A stretch of DNA of 64,000 bases from Trema orientale (lineage: Eukaryota; Streptophyta; Magnoliopsida; Rosales; Cannabaceae): the NCBI GenBank assembly GCA_002914845.1, contig JXTC01000045.1, positions 875,485 through 939,484 on the forward strand, read 5' to 3'. Positions 1-11,796 of this stretch are shown here, one piece after another (within the stretch, counting starts at the first letter, position 1; each line of letters begins with the position of its first letter). Both the position numbers and the translations under genes were made by a program. The notes below the pieces were generated by a model that was not told where the DNA came from, did no database searches, and saw only the letters and a list, made by a program, of their open reading frames with translations.

Positions 1-200
1 TGGGTTGGCTCAAGTAGTAAAAGCACCCACTACCTGGGATCTTGGCCCTAAGTTCGAGTCACACCGGGGGTAGACGTGAAAACCTATTATCCCTAATGGG
101 GTAGGGTGGGGTGGGGTGGGGTGGGTATGGATTAGGTAGTAGGAGGTATTTTCCTTTAATTTGTAATAAGTGGAGGTCATTAGTTAAGCCCCACTTTTTT
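1..200 (+). repeat. tRNA-derived SINE, 5' end at the window edge
   Basis: The left part resembles a tRNA promoter: an A-box-like GGTTGGCTCAAGTAGTA near base 3 and a B-box-like AGTTCGAGTCAC near 52. A G-rich linker and a 3' segment (GTAATAAGTGGAGGTCATTA, about 162-181) end in a T-run. The same 3' segment occurs in inverted orientation in the SINE at 29164-29315, which supports a shared family. The 5' boundary may lie outside the window, so completeness is unknown. Confidence 0.6.
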
Positions 201-234
201 TAAAAAAAATATATGTATATATATACATATATTA

Positions 235-484
235 TATAATATTATATTTAGTTTAATATTAATGATACCTTATATTAAATTAGTTCATCGAACAAATTGT
301 TGTGCTACATTCGTCTCATCAAAATAAATGTAAAAATAAATACATTATTGAATATTTTATATAATATTATATTTAATTTAATATTAATAATACCTTATAT
401 TAAATTTAGTTCATCGAACAAAAAGTTACGTAACATTAATCTCATCAAAATAAATGTAGAGATAAATACATTTTTTAATATTGT
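235..484. repeat. two-copy AT-rich tandem repeat, period about 125 bp
   Basis: A unit beginning TATAATATTATATTTA at 235 recurs at 360 with the same order of blocks, including TAGTTCATCGAACAAA and CTCATCAAAATAAATGTA. The copies differ by scattered substitutions. The 65-codon open frame across it is a by-product of the repeat. The DNA from here to about 720 is otherwise AT-rich and featureless. Confidence 0.75.
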
Positions 485-922
485 AATACATTGAACCTAA
501 CTATAAATTAAGCTTAATCTATGCAATAGTAATACCAACTCGATTTAACCTCTAGTATATATATATATATATATATTTGTCTTTACGTGACTCACTAAGG
601 TGTCGTTTAACGAAATGGTGTTTATTTCGAGAAAATCATGTCGTTTTATTACATGCACATGCAATATGTCGTCCGTAGTACAAACGACATGTAATTTGTT
701 TCAACTGAACGGCATGACGTTTGTTACAAGAAGCGACTTGTCGTTTTAGAAGCATAAACGCCATCTCGTTTTCTTCGTTGGAGAAAGTCACATCATCTCT
801 GTCCTGTTTCACTTCTGGAACGATTCCTCGCCGCTCAACTCACTCACTCGCCGTAGGACTCTCAAGACTAAAACCAGGAGAAGTTGGAGCTTCCACTTCA
901 GGGCAACTGTAGAGAATAAACC

Positions 923-2923
923 ATGTAAGTTCTCAAGCCCAAGACTAGATTTAGGACTAGGAAGATGTAATTGTAATGTAATCACCTCTGTTTGTTTCCG
1001 GAGAAAATACTTCCTCAAAAATTTTCCGGGAAAATCATATACAATACATTAGGAATTGATAATTTTTATATTCTCTCTTTTCATAAAACCCAAAAACAAA
1101 AAATGTCATTTTTTAAAGGAGGAAATCGGTGAATCGTCCTCCAACACCGGATGTAGTGGAAAACCAAGAAAAACAACCCACGCTTCAGGAACTTATCAAT
1201 ATAAAGGTTGGTTCTTGTTTATTTTATTTTTGAATTAATTCCCTTATTTATTTGAATTTTTAAATATTGATTTTGGTTTGTGACTGAATATCAAAGCTGT
1301 GGTGTTTTGTACAGTTGATTGAGAGTGGTGAGAAAGAGAGATTAATGGAGCTTCTGAGGGAAAGGCTTATAGAGTGTGGTTGGAAAGATGAAATGAAATC
1401 TCTTTGCAGGTGCTTCCAAGTTCTTTACTTTAATTTTCTAATTTTTAAGCTTTATAATTTCAAATTCATAAATGGAGGACTTAAGATTTGATTTTTTTGA
1501 GTTAATCTGTTGTGTAATTTGGATAATTCGATGACGATTATTCGATGGCGAATAGCATACTTTGCCAAACCTACCTTAAGCAGCATAATTATTCCTTTGG
1601 TTTTTCTTGACAATAATTGGAAACATTGAGTTTGCAAATGTCAAGGATTGGAGACTAGTAAGAAGCTGAAGTCATTGCTCAGTAGACTTACCAGGTTAAT
1701 AGTCACAGGAAATAAAGATTTGCTTGAATGAAATAGGATTTTCTATAGATAGAACACAAAGCAATGACTGGTTGCATTATTCCATATGAGATTAAGGGGA
1801 AAGATCAAGTTTTCACTATTTAGCCAGCTGACTACCCTTTTAAAGAAGTTCTGATCATTGGTATTATTATAAAAGTTGTCTTATAAGTTCTGCAAAATGC
1901 TTTCGAGGTATATTGATTCAAATCATTCTCACTGAAGCTTGAGACAGAAATTGGGTAATTAAGAATAAGATAGCTTGAGCAATGCTACTGGAGTATTCCA
2001 ATATTGTATTTACCTCCTCAACCTTGAATGTTGCTACCTGAGATTTACTTTGTAGTCAAATGCTTTTGTTATGATACATGTTTTGACTCTACAACTTACA
2101 GTAATTACTCATTTCGAAATCAGCTTGTTTCTTTTATGTAAATTTATGCATTGTTTCTTTTTACATTTGAATAATTTTTACGATTAGAAAAGTAAAAGCA
2201 ACAGTTAAAATTTTCCCATATAAAATTGGTTGTTTGATCTTCTTATTACAACCGTCATTATACTCTCTATAGCTTTTTCTTTTAACTGTGTAGGCAATTT
2301 ATAAAGAAAAAAGGAAGGAATAATGTTACTGTGGACGACCTTGTACATGTCATTACCCCGAAGGGAAGAGGTAAGAATTATGATTTTATTTTTTAACTTC
2401 CACGTGAATTAGCTGCTCTTTTTTTTTTTTTTTTTTGGGTGATCTTGTTGGTCGTGGTTTGTCTGAGCAAGCTCTTCTGATTCTTCTTCTTTGACCTCTG
2501 AAAATTTGTTTATACGTATTGTTTTAACAGTTTTATCTCCACCAATACTTATCTTCCAAAGGAAGAGAAAAATTTAAAGATGTTAAGCTACTAACCTTAG
2601 ACTAACACAACTCACTAAATGCCTTACTCTAATAGTCAAGTTAACTTGATTGCTACATTTTCTTTTGTGTCCCTTCTGTTCCTTTTTCTCTATTTAGGAG
2701 GGCAGTTAATTAGGATCTTGCTTTATATTTATTTCCACTATTCCAACTCAGGACAGTGTATCTTTCCTTTTTTTCTTTTGAATCTTAGGACAGGGCTTAC
2801 CATTAAGTAGGCTGGTTTCCTGTTCTAACTATTGTCTCTGGTTGTGCAGCCTCCATTCCGGATTCTGTAAAGGCCGAGCTTTTGCAAAAGATTCGTACGT
2901 TTCTGGTGTCAGCAGCTGTTTGA
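923..2923 (+). CDS. ENY2: ENY2/Sus1-type transcription and mRNA export factor (5 coding exons)
   Basis: Encodes a 111-aa homologue of ENY2 (yeast Sus1), a small helical subunit shared by the SAGA deubiquitinase module and the TREX-2 mRNA export complex in the nucleus. Coding exons: 923-924, 1119-1206, 1315-1409, 2294-2370 and 2850-2923, all joined at GT/AG sites with matching phase. The protein begins [17 protein letters not shown], continues through the family signature [19 protein letters not shown] and CGWKDEM, and ends [17 protein letters not shown]; the length is normal for plant ENY2. The start is unusual: exon 1 contributes only AT of the ATG, directly before a GTAAGT donor, and the G comes from exon 2. 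An in-frame start further in would remove the conserved N-terminus. The leader lies at about 780-922. Family knowledge supplies the function; the exon chain is read directly from the sequence. Confidence 0.93.
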
Positions 2924-4340
2924 TATTGAATATTGCTAATGGAAATGGATTGGATCTCTTGGTGGGAAATGGAATGGCAATGTTGGGAATGGATCTCTTG
3001 GCTACTTCAATTCAGCACAAATGATCTAGGAGTTAGCTGCTTGTTCAAGGACAATCACTACTCACTAGCACATACTAGAGAAAATGATACATAAAAGTAT
3101 TATCTTTTGGAAAAGGAATCAATTAAATGCCTGTTAAAAATTTATAGTTTAAAATTTACTAAGGATAATTTTTAATTATGTGTAGTAACTCGTATTTTTC
3201 TATCTTTGAGCTTCAAAGAAGATAAATTTCTCTTCTTTTTTTTCATTGGCATTTATTGGTTGAAAATCGTCCTACATCATCATTACTCTTGTTGCAAATT
3301 TTTACCTAGCATTACTCGTGTAAAAATGAAAGTCATGTGGAATTTTGAAAGAGAAAAAGTACAAAATGTAAATAGAAATATGTCAACCGACTAGTGCCGG
3401 TCTTTTATATACTAAGAAGCTTTTAGAAGATGTGCAAGATATTTATATGGAAGCAATTTGGATTGATTGACAAATTAATTTGAATCGTTTGTTATTTAGT
3501 ATGAAGCACAAGCACGTTAAGAATTTTACAATATTAAGAATCATATTCTTTTAATGCTTAATCAGTTATCTTTAGAGTCAGTAAAATTTTCAGTTCTAAA
3601 TCAAGTGCAAAATTAACTTCAATTATTTTCAGATAGTGAGCAAAATTTTCAGTTCTAAATCAAGTACAAAATTAACTTGTTAACAATATAAAGCTTTTAA
3701 AAAAAACATTCAGGATAACATTATGAATTGCATTGGAGTGAAAAAACAAAGTAATGTGCTAAATTAAATGATCCTAATATGTTATTCTTGTTCAACGTCT
3801 GTCGTTTGTTGAATATATCCCTGATGTGCTGATTGTTACCATTAGCGTTCAGTGATTTGATTTCTTTTAAGATAACAAAGCATTAATTTACCTGCCAAAA
3901 ATAAGAATATCTGACATGGTCATCACCACTCCTATTGTTTCTTTCTCTGAGCTATTAGTATCTTCTTAATTTAATTTACTTTAATTTAATTTAATTTCGT
4001 TTCATTACATCCTCATATATTTCATAATTGTTTTAATTCATTTATTTCTTCTAAATGTATTTCCCGTTTATTATGGACTGGTGAAAAATAAGAGACTAAT
4101 TTTAGCAGAACATGAGGGAAAGAAAAGAGTAAGTGGACATAGTGATATCAAAAAGATACCAATAGCTAAGAAAAGGAAACATTAGAGAGTGGTGATGACT
4201 ATGACGATTCTTAATTTGGCAAGTTTTTTTTTTTCCTCATTATGATGAAAGAAATCAAATCAAATCAAATATCCGAATTAATTGTAATGGGCGAATTTAT
4301 TGTAATGGTAATAGAAATCAACTCTCCCCTGTACACTAAT
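2924..4340. other. 3' flank of ENY2 and AT-rich intergenic DNA
   Basis: No gene is recognised here. The first few hundred bases probably hold the ENY2 3'UTR. A short direct repeat is present: a 39-bp block at 3581-3619 recurs at 3640-3678 with two differences. The rest is AT-rich, with runs of AATTT repeats near 3967-4000. Confidence 0.5.
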
Positions 4341-4348
4341 TAAACCTT

Positions 4349-4356
4349 TATAAATA
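4349..4356 (+). promoter_or_regulatory. candidate TATA box of the MADS-box gene
   Basis: TATAAATA in a pyrimidine-rich context, about 110 bp upstream of a plausible 5'UTR donor (CACT|GTACGT at 4460/4461). The placement depends on the inferred leader intron and has not been tested by transcript data. Confidence 0.4.
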
Positions 4357-4460
4357 CTGTTACATTAGTCAAGCGGCTAATTAAGCTTTCTTATATACTA
4401 TTCCCCTCTTTCAAGTCTTCGTTTTCTTATACACTGTTCTTGGCCAGCGATCTTTTCACT

Positions 4461-5541
4461 GTACGTATATTAATGTTTCTATATAGCGTCTTTGGTATGT
4501 TTCTTTAAATTTTTTGTTATATAGTTCGTCTTCTACGAATTTGTTTCTGTTTATACTTAATTGATCAAAGCTTCGATTCTATACAACTCAGTTTGGTTAC
4601 ACTTTAATTGTTATGTTAATTATTTCAGAGGATATTCATAGTCGTATTTGTATTGCATGAGTCTAGTTCAATTTGATGATTCATGTACAAGGAAGATTTT
4701 GAGGAAAAAGATAAATATTTTTTTTGGAAGAATTGATCGTTAGAAATAGTTTAATTTACTTCTTTTCTACATAAATATCTATATTGTGAAGAAATATTTT
4801 AATTTACTTTTTTCCTACGTACATGAATATTTATATTGGATCTGTGAAAATATAAATAAGTTGGGTTCTGTGGTGTTAAATGAAAAAGTAAAAAGGGATT
4901 ATATTTTCGTACGGTTTAGTATGAACGCCTGCATGGTACACATAATGAGGTTACTTTTTCAATTGTGCTTAAGGATCTGTTTATTAAATCTATTATTTCT
5001 CAGAACAATTTTTTTTCCGGTTGTTTTCATTGTCGGCCGTATTCTTTTAATACAAATTATTACAGGACTAACCAGTTTAATTTTGTTACAAAAGGAATTC
5101 TCACATAGTTTTGAAGGTTCAACTTGTGATTTTATAGTACTATGATAGTTTGATGTAAAATCACATTTTTCTTTGCTTATGCATGTCTAGAAGTCTCACT
5201 GTCCTAGGGATTAATAGACGAGACTCTTCTTTTCTATTCTACGGGAAGTAGCATTGTGTTTGGTTTACAATTATTTATTATTATTATTTTTTTTTTTTGG
5301 GGGGAGGGGGTGTTTATATTTGTGTTATATCCAATTTCATTTTGTATGTCGTCTCTCCTTAACCATAGTACGTTCAATTCTAATTTTATTTTCTTTCTCC
5401 TTGAATTTTTTGTTACTTAACCTGCCAATGTAGTGGTTCTGCTTTACTAAGGCTTTCTGAACATATATATATATATATATATGTATATATTATATACTTA
5501 TTGCATTATTAATAAGACTCGATTTCTCTTATCATTTGTAG
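4461..5541 (+). other. probable 5'UTR intron of the MADS-box gene
   Basis: A donor GTACGT at 4461 and a pyrimidine-rich acceptor ending TTTGTAG at 5541 would bring the leader to 13 bases before the ATG at 5555. The interval is AT-rich with no convincing coding; the 119-codon frame at 4786-5145 resembles no protein. It contains a T-run followed by a broken G-run at about 5287-5310. Long leader introns are common in plant genes, but this one is inference. Confidence 0.4.
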
Positions 5542-5554
5542 ATCATATAAAAAG

Positions 5555-6790
5555 ATGGGTCGTGGAAAACTGCCACTAAAACTCATGCCAAAAGAGCAGG
5601 CTCGAAAGAGAACATTTCAGAAGAGAAAAATTGGTCTGATAAAGAAAGCTTACGAGTTGAGCACACTCTGCGATGTTAAAGTGTGTTTGGTCATTAACGA
5701 TGTCAACAACAACAACAACAATCAGTCTGGGGATCAAGTCGTTGCACCATCATCATCATCATCATCATCTATAATAACTTGGCCAAAGGAGCGTCGTGAA
5801 GTGGCGGCCATCATTGACGCATACGAGGCTGCCATGGCCAACAACCCTCCATCCAAGAGACTCCAAACTCTTTCCGACTTTTTCGCTGAACGAACAAAGA
5901 AGGTTATGGCAGAGACTCAAAAATTGCATGACCAAACCAATCATAATGAGATTGCTGAGCTATCTGAGAACCAAGTTTTTGAGCTTCATTCTCATTTGAA
6001 TCACAGAATTCAACAAGTTGAGGAGCAGATAATGAGACGTAGGAGTACAACTTACTATTACAACAATAATAATAACCAATTTGCTATACAAGACATACCG
6101 CGAATGAATATGCAGCCTAGCTTGGATTATTATTCTTCTTCTCACCATCATGAAGCCGTGGCTACGCCACAAATGTACGGCCACTTTCCTTACTATGCTA
6201 ACACTCCACAGCCTTGGAATATTGATCAGCCTAGCTCTTCCAATAACCCCTTTCCCGTGGCCTCGCAAACGACGTCGCTTGATTTGAATCATCATCCTTA
6301 TAAAGGCTCCTTCAATATGTTGTTAAACTCTCATGACTATGCTGGTAACAGCAGTACTAGTACTAACACATATGATGATCATGCTCGTCACAATGGTAGT
6401 ATTCAGTGCTATAGTGGTTCTAGTGGGGCTCCTCTAGAAGGAGCAGCTGGTGATCATTTTGCTATGAGATATGGTGATGTGTTCAACGGTCCTCCTCTGT
6501 TGGAATCTGGGATGATGCAGCAAAGTGATCAGAATGGAATGATGTTGATCTCCAACAACAATCCTATGTCGCTAGCGCTGCAGCAGCCATCGACGTATCA
6601 TGTGAACCAGCCTCTACTGCCATTGCTGGCAGGTACTTCGGACCCCGAGTGGCTGTATTGTCCCACCATTGAGCCGGTCTCCAGGCAGTCTCGGCCGGCT
6701 GAAGCGATGCCTAGTTCATCCAGTCATGGTGGTCAAATGTACCCTTCTAGTCAAGGGGACGTGAATTACTACTACCCCCAACAACAATGA
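5555..6790 (+). CDS. type I MADS-box transcription factor (AGL-like, probably M-beta group)
   Basis: Single coding exon of 411 codons. Residues 1 to about 60 form a MADS DNA-binding domain: MGRGKLPLKLMPKEQARKRT, then FQKRKIGLIKKAYELSTLCD. It lacks the K-box of type II (MIKC) factors. The region around 75-125 (TWPKERREVAAIIDAYE, then LSDFFAERTKKVMAETQKL) resembles the conserved stretch after the MADS box in type I proteins of the AGL47/82/103 kind. The C-terminal two thirds are low-complexity: asparagine runs at about 51-56 and 170-175, serine runs at about 67-73, and Q/P/S/N-rich sequence. Type I factors mostly act in female gametophyte, endosperm and embryo development, so a reproductive role is inferred. 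The ATG follows a typical A-rich context. Being intronless within the coding region is usual for type I genes. The subgroup (beta or gamma) is less certain than the family. Confidence 0.9.
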   Translation: MGRGKLPLKLMPKEQARKRTFQKRKIGLIKKAYELSTLCDVKVCLVINDVNNNNNNQSGDQVVAPSSSSSSSIITWPKERREVAAIIDAYEAAMANNPPSKRLQTLSDFFAERTKKVMAETQKLHDQTNHNEIAELSENQVFELHSHLNHRIQQVEEQIMRRRSTTYYYNNNNNQFAIQDIPRMNMQPSLDYYSSSHHHEAVATPQMYGHFPYYANTPQPWNIDQPSSSNNPFPVASQTTSLDLNHHPYKGSFNMLLNSHDYAGNSSTSTNTYDDHARHNGSIQCYSGSSGAPLEGAAGDHFAMRYGDVFNGPPLLESGMMQQSDQNGMMLISNNNPMSLALQQPSTYHVNQPLLPLLAGTSDPEWLYCPTIEPVSRQSRPAEAMPSSSSHGGQMYPSSQGDVNYYYPQQQ

Positions 6791-8120
6791 CGTCTTTCAG
6801 TTCATGAAGAATGGAAAATACACCCCTGGCCCTGGGGTTTAATTAGCTTGACTATGCAAAAGGCAGGGTTTTGGACATTAACTTGACTTGACTTGACTTT
6901 GGATTGTGATTATGCTTTGTTATTATCTTCAGTTTGCTCGTTTTTGTTTAGGTTTAATTAGTCCGTTGCTACACTTTTATTTAGTTTGTTTTGTTGCTTT
7001 TCTAATCAAAGCTTTTGCATTAATAGTGGTTTTGAACTTGTTGAGAGTTTTGTGTAATCCAATGGTTAATTGGTTTCTAGTACTTTTTCCTTTTTTCTTT
7101 TTTGCTTATTTGTAGAAGCAAGTGCATGGTGCACTTAATGTAATTTGCCTAGTATTGGTGTTTTGCATGTTATGGGCCCAATTACAGCTCATTCTTGGAA
7201 CAAGAATCTATACGAGTTAGGCGAAGATTGTATTTATCTATTTTACTTATTGCTTTCTTTTAAGGCATGTGCAGGCAAAAATTTGTTCCTCCATTTGTGA
7301 CATGGACAGACTTGATGACACGGTTGCAGTTTTATCTTCTAAGTAGGACAAGAATGTCTCTCAATAGCCTCTAAGTAGAGCTACAACTTAAGGACACTCC
7401 GACTCCGAGAGGCTGAAGTTCTGAACTGGACAGCCCTTACATCGACCGTTACATCACTTTCACATTCTTCGCTAGGCATAAGTTTTGCTTTTTGGATTCA
7501 ATAGGATCTATCATTCCATATTCTTATGGTATTTGAGAAACCACATTGTCATTGAGACTGGTCCATATTTTTTCATTTTATTTATTCTAAATTTGACCGG
7601 AGTAATACGAAGTAATAAGTCTGAAAGACAACTCTACATCGTTGGCGGGTCACAGCTTGGATTTAGGCTAGGAGTTTTTCCCTCAACGGATTATATGTCG
7701 GATTTGGATCAATCCGTTTAGGGTCAAACATTTTATGAATGATGGGTCTAGTTGAAACAAACACCCCCATCTCAGTAGCCCCAGGCGTGGACTATAACAC
7801 CACTTTTGGCCTTGTCATTGCCCGAAATAACATGTCAACATTTTGCCTCGTACGAGACAAGCAAAAATTTCACCCCACGAAGCAAATAACCATTAAAGCA
7901 CATAATAAGAGTATCATTTAGTATTGAGGGCAACAAACAAGAGCGTCAGATTTTCCAAATAAGGAGGCCGAAATAAAATGAACTATAAATGAGAGCAGAT
8001 GATCTAGGCGTTATATGTCCAAACCAGATTAACAATAATGACATAAAATTATAGATAACCATTTCAGGACTCGAGTTTACAAACACGTCAAGGCCTTTGA
8101 CCTTCAAACTTTAGAGGTCA
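6791..8120. other. intergenic region between two convergent genes
   Basis: Holds the 3'UTR of the MADS gene on the left and, from about 8120, the probable 3'UTR of the minus-strand NRP gene. I see no further gene, terminal repeats or RNA gene. Small open frames at 7485-7921 have no recognisable protein character. Confidence 0.5.
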
Positions 8121-8398
8121 CACAGCTATCATTTCTCTTGTACATATTGCTTGTTGTTATTTTATAGTAACAATGCTCTCAACTGTTACACAAACTTACA
8201 AAAGTGTCTTAGGAGACTCAGAAACGAGTAATTATTCACCAGGCTCACTCGCATTAAACCTACTTAACAAGATTCACTCTACCAGACTTCACCCCCACCC
8301 CCCCAAAAGCTTGCGCTGTATGGAAAATCTGCGGAAAGCACACAACTGGCATGTACCACAAAACCTACTAAGTTGACAAATTTCTGCCAACGTTTAGC

Positions 8399-10289
8399 TT
8401 ATGCTACAGAGCCCGCTTGCTCGCATAGGTCCAATAGATCCAAAGTCTGCAGAATCATCAAGAGTTAACAACACTGTTAACATAGAAGGAACCAAAAGAC
8501 ACGGGGAAAACTAAAAATGATTTACATAACCATCTCAGCAGATTACAAACCATGGATAAAGCAATAGATCCCTATCAAAATGAAATTGAAAATTAACAAG
8601 GAAAATCGATGTAATGATAACGCATCGTACCTCTGGAACAGAGAGCTCAAGGCGAAACTTGGGACCATCATAGTGATGTAAGACTGGCCTAAATGCATCT
8701 TCTTCCAAAGCCTTGCAGACTTTTCTAACACGGATCCTTACCTATTATGAAATAGAAGAAAAAATACTCGGATGCATCATCTGACTCATCTCCCAAATAT
8801 TCAAATTAAATTATTTTTAGCAATTTCTCAAAACAAGCTTACCTGAGCAGGAAACCTTGACTCGCCTTTGCACTTCTTATCTTCCCAGGCAGTTGGGTCA
8901 ATGTTTGAACCACCAAAACTTACTGCCTGTAAAAGAACATTCAAGGTGCACAAGCTAATAAGAGAAAATAAAAACTAATAAAAGAGAGATTCACGGGAAA
9001 CCATGTACTTAACAACAGAACACGTATAAGACTTAATACAATCTTCTCCTTATAGAAGAGGGGAATTTCCTTCCAAACTAGCTAACAAAACGGCTATATG
9101 GTAAATTGCAGCTATTTTACATGCCAAAGTAACATGATATATTGATTACTTTGGATGCACAAACTGTCATATGAAATAAAATTTATTAGTCGTTAGAGAA
9201 CAAACCTCGAAAATCCCATGTAACTGGTGAGTAGTATAGTTGTAGAGAAACAGTGGTAAGCCCGGTGTTATGGCCCGAACAGAATCCCTATATCTTGGAG
9301 GTAAACCTATCAAAGCAAAACAATAATCAATACAAAATCATTGATCATTTATTAGTATCTTCAAGGAAAATAACTTGTACAGTTGCAGAGAATCTCCAGC
9401 TCAAGTAGCAGGTAAATTCATACTAAATTCAAATTGTCCATGTTCCACTTCCATGAACCATCCAACAGTAATACATTCCTATATATGATCCTTAGCCATT
9501 AAAGGACTGAATATGATATTCCTAATCCCTATCTATGCATTAGCCTTAACATACAGCTCCCTTCAAACGACTAGTATTCTTCTCAGCATGCAAATATGAA
9601 AAGAAAAATATTGATCAAGTAATTCAAAAATACATGCCCAAGATCTTAGCTTAAAAAGATATTAGAGAAACAAAATTATTTAAAACAAAAAACAAAAAAA
9701 ACAAAAAAAAAGTACCAAATAACTGCCGCTTCAAATCTTCCTGCATTGTGTCATTGTTGCAAACGAAGATGTATCCTCCAAGCACCTCATTCCGCGGGAG
9801 TGTCTCTGTTGCTGGCAAGGTCTTGAACCTCTTGTCAGCGACATTGTTGCCATTTTCACTGTTGTTGTTGTTGTTGTTGTTACTGCTGTTGATAGAGTCC
9901 TTGTGGCTCAGGTTATTGCCACTATACTTGTTAATGGTCATATTCCCCACAATGTTGGCGTTGCTTTTCGGGTACACTGCGTTCATGTTGTACATACCAT
10001 TTCTGAAAGAATTCTTGCTCACGTTTTCAGTCATTTTGGAGTCCAAGCTCAGCGAGTTAAAGTTGAGGATTTCACATTTGTTATCTTCCTGGAACCCAAA
10101 TTTGTCCATTGGCCTTGGTTCAGCAAGGCCCTTTGAAAGATCAAGGTTATTCATGCGCTCGCCCTTTAACCTCGTCTGTTCAGCTAATTTAGAAGCAGCC
10201 ATCAACCACTGGTGATCCTCTGAGACTTTTGATTGCCCTCGAAGCTGATCTCCTAGTTGCCAAAAGCTTTGCATGTTCTCCATCTCCAT
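8399..10289 (-). CDS. NRP: DCD-domain N-rich protein (NRP-like stress/cell-death protein)
   Basis: Five coding exons on the minus strand: 10289-9716, 9306-9206, 8926-8843, 8741-8631 and 8446-8399, with consistent GT/AG sites and phases, giving 305 aa. The N-terminal half is polar and asparagine-rich, with a run of seven N at about 137-143. The C-terminal part, residues about 168-300, is a Development and Cell Death (DCD) domain: LGGYIFVCNNDTMQEDL, FGLPPRYRDSVRAITPGLPL, LFLYNYTTHQLHGIFEA and CKGESRFPAQ. It ends LDLLDLCEQAGSVA. This matches the soybean NRP and Arabidopsis At5g42050 group, induced by osmotic and ER stress and linked to programmed cell death. The ATG choice (MEMENMQSFWQLGDQL) fits the conserved N-terminus. 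A leader intron probably runs from about 10838 to 10305. Exact biochemical activity of DCD proteins is not settled. Confidence 0.92.
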
Positions 10290-10946
10290 CTTGTGAAACT
10301 TACTGACCTTGCAAGAAAAAACAACACATGGCCTTTAATCAAAGTAACAATTAAAGTAATACAAAGTCGATATTAAACAAAATAAGAATGAGGTGGCCGG
10401 CCCTGTTCATATTTTCTAATTCTACATTTTGAAATCATACAAACAGAATAAAATTCAAGTTTTCTCCAAAATTTAACCTTTTCCCGCTTCAAGTTTCAAC
10501 CCATTAAAGGAAATCACACAATTAACAAAACCCACAAAAATATTTCCAATATGGATTCTTTTCCTCCATTTTTCGACCAACGAAACAGATTTAAAATAAA
10601 AAATTAAAAAAAAAATACATCTGTGAGAGAGTATAACTATAAAGTCAACCCAGTTTACAAAGCAGGATCTAAATCGAAATCTGAGGCTAAAAATGAACAA
10701 ATCAGCTTAAAGGATCACCAAAACAAGAAAAACATAAACAAAATCGAAGATCCAAACCATGCATTTTTCAGAAACCAAAAACATAAAAATCTAAAATTAA
10801 AGAGAACAAAGTTCGTAAAATACGATAAGTAATTACCAGAAAAGACGGCGAATAAGCAAAGACCAGGTTCAGTTACAACCTCGGAGACAAAATTTTAGGT
10901 CCGATAATTTTGTGGATAGTCCGATTAAAGAGACCTAGATTTGGGG

Positions 10947-10950
<4 letters not shown>

Positions 10951-10977
<27 letters not shown>
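10951..10977 (-). repeat. GA/CT microsatellite in the NRP leader
   Basis: About 13 GA dinucleotides on the plus strand, hence CT repeats in the sense direction of the minus-strand NRP gene, between its TATA box and start codon. CT-rich leaders are common in plant genes. Confidence 0.7.
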
Positions 10978-10980
<3 letters not shown>

Positions 10981-11050
10981 CTTTTATCTGCTTGGCTGTG
11001 AAACCCAGAGGACACGACAGAGAAGAAGAGAAGTTGGATTTTTACGTTTA

Positions 11051-11058
11051 TTTATAGA
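11051..11058 (-). promoter_or_regulatory. TATA box of the NRP gene
   Basis: TATAAATA on the minus strand, followed within about 60-80 bp by a pyrimidine-rich leader and the CT microsatellite, then by the probable leader intron. Position and orientation fit the NRP gene. Confidence 0.55.
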
Positions 11059-11796
11059 CCCGTATTACCGAAAATGCCCTTGTAGATTTTTATATTTACA
11101 TTGTTTGCCATTTTATAAAGTTTCGAATTTTTTTTATTTTGTGATGGGCGTCGTGAGAGGCAGTGTTGCATTAGGACAGTTGGCAGAAGATTAATTAAAA
11201 CATTATGTCTAAAGCTAAAACATGTTAAATTAATGCATAGTTATGTGTATTATATGCATAATTTTGTCTCCAACTTCGGTGTCACTTTAAGCTACGAAGA
11301 ATGAGTCGCAATTCTTTTTGTAACGATTTGGGCATTTTTGAATGTTTATTAAATTGGAATTATTGGTTCCTAAGTTAAGCTATTAATATTGAAAAGTGAA
11401 TTTCAGTATTTTTTATTCTAGGAGAAAGTATTTAAAAAAATAAAAGTAACAACTCACACTACTGAAGAGTAGGTTTGTTCTTTAGATGTTGTCGGTGGCG
11501 TGGATAACTTCTTTATTAAAGTTTATTAACTCATTAATTTGTGCAATTCCTAAATAATGAGAGATTTATCAATTTTGCCTTACCTTGTAGTTGGCCAATT
11601 TTAATTAAATTGTACGGCCTATGCATATGATGGCCATGATTGATTCAAGCCTAGCTATTAGTAGCTACTCTTCATTATTCTGTCGCCTTATAAATTGTAT
11701 GGTAAGGACTTTATGAAGTCGCTATTTTCTCAGAGGGTTTGGTTTGGTTTGGTTTGAAAATTTATAAGAAGATTAAAAAATATATATTAAAGTAGA

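Noticed and set aside
1-80. Functional tRNA gene
   Set aside because: Only promoter-box similarity is present, without a cloverleaf; the 3' part matches the SINE family.
4786-5145. 119-codon open frame upstream of the MADS gene
   Set aside because: No protein-like composition or motif; lies in the probable leader intron and ends in AT-rich sequence.
9748-10215. 155-codon plus-strand frame opposite NRP exon 1
   Set aside because: Antisense shadow of the NRP coding exon; leucine run is the complement of the asparagine repeat.
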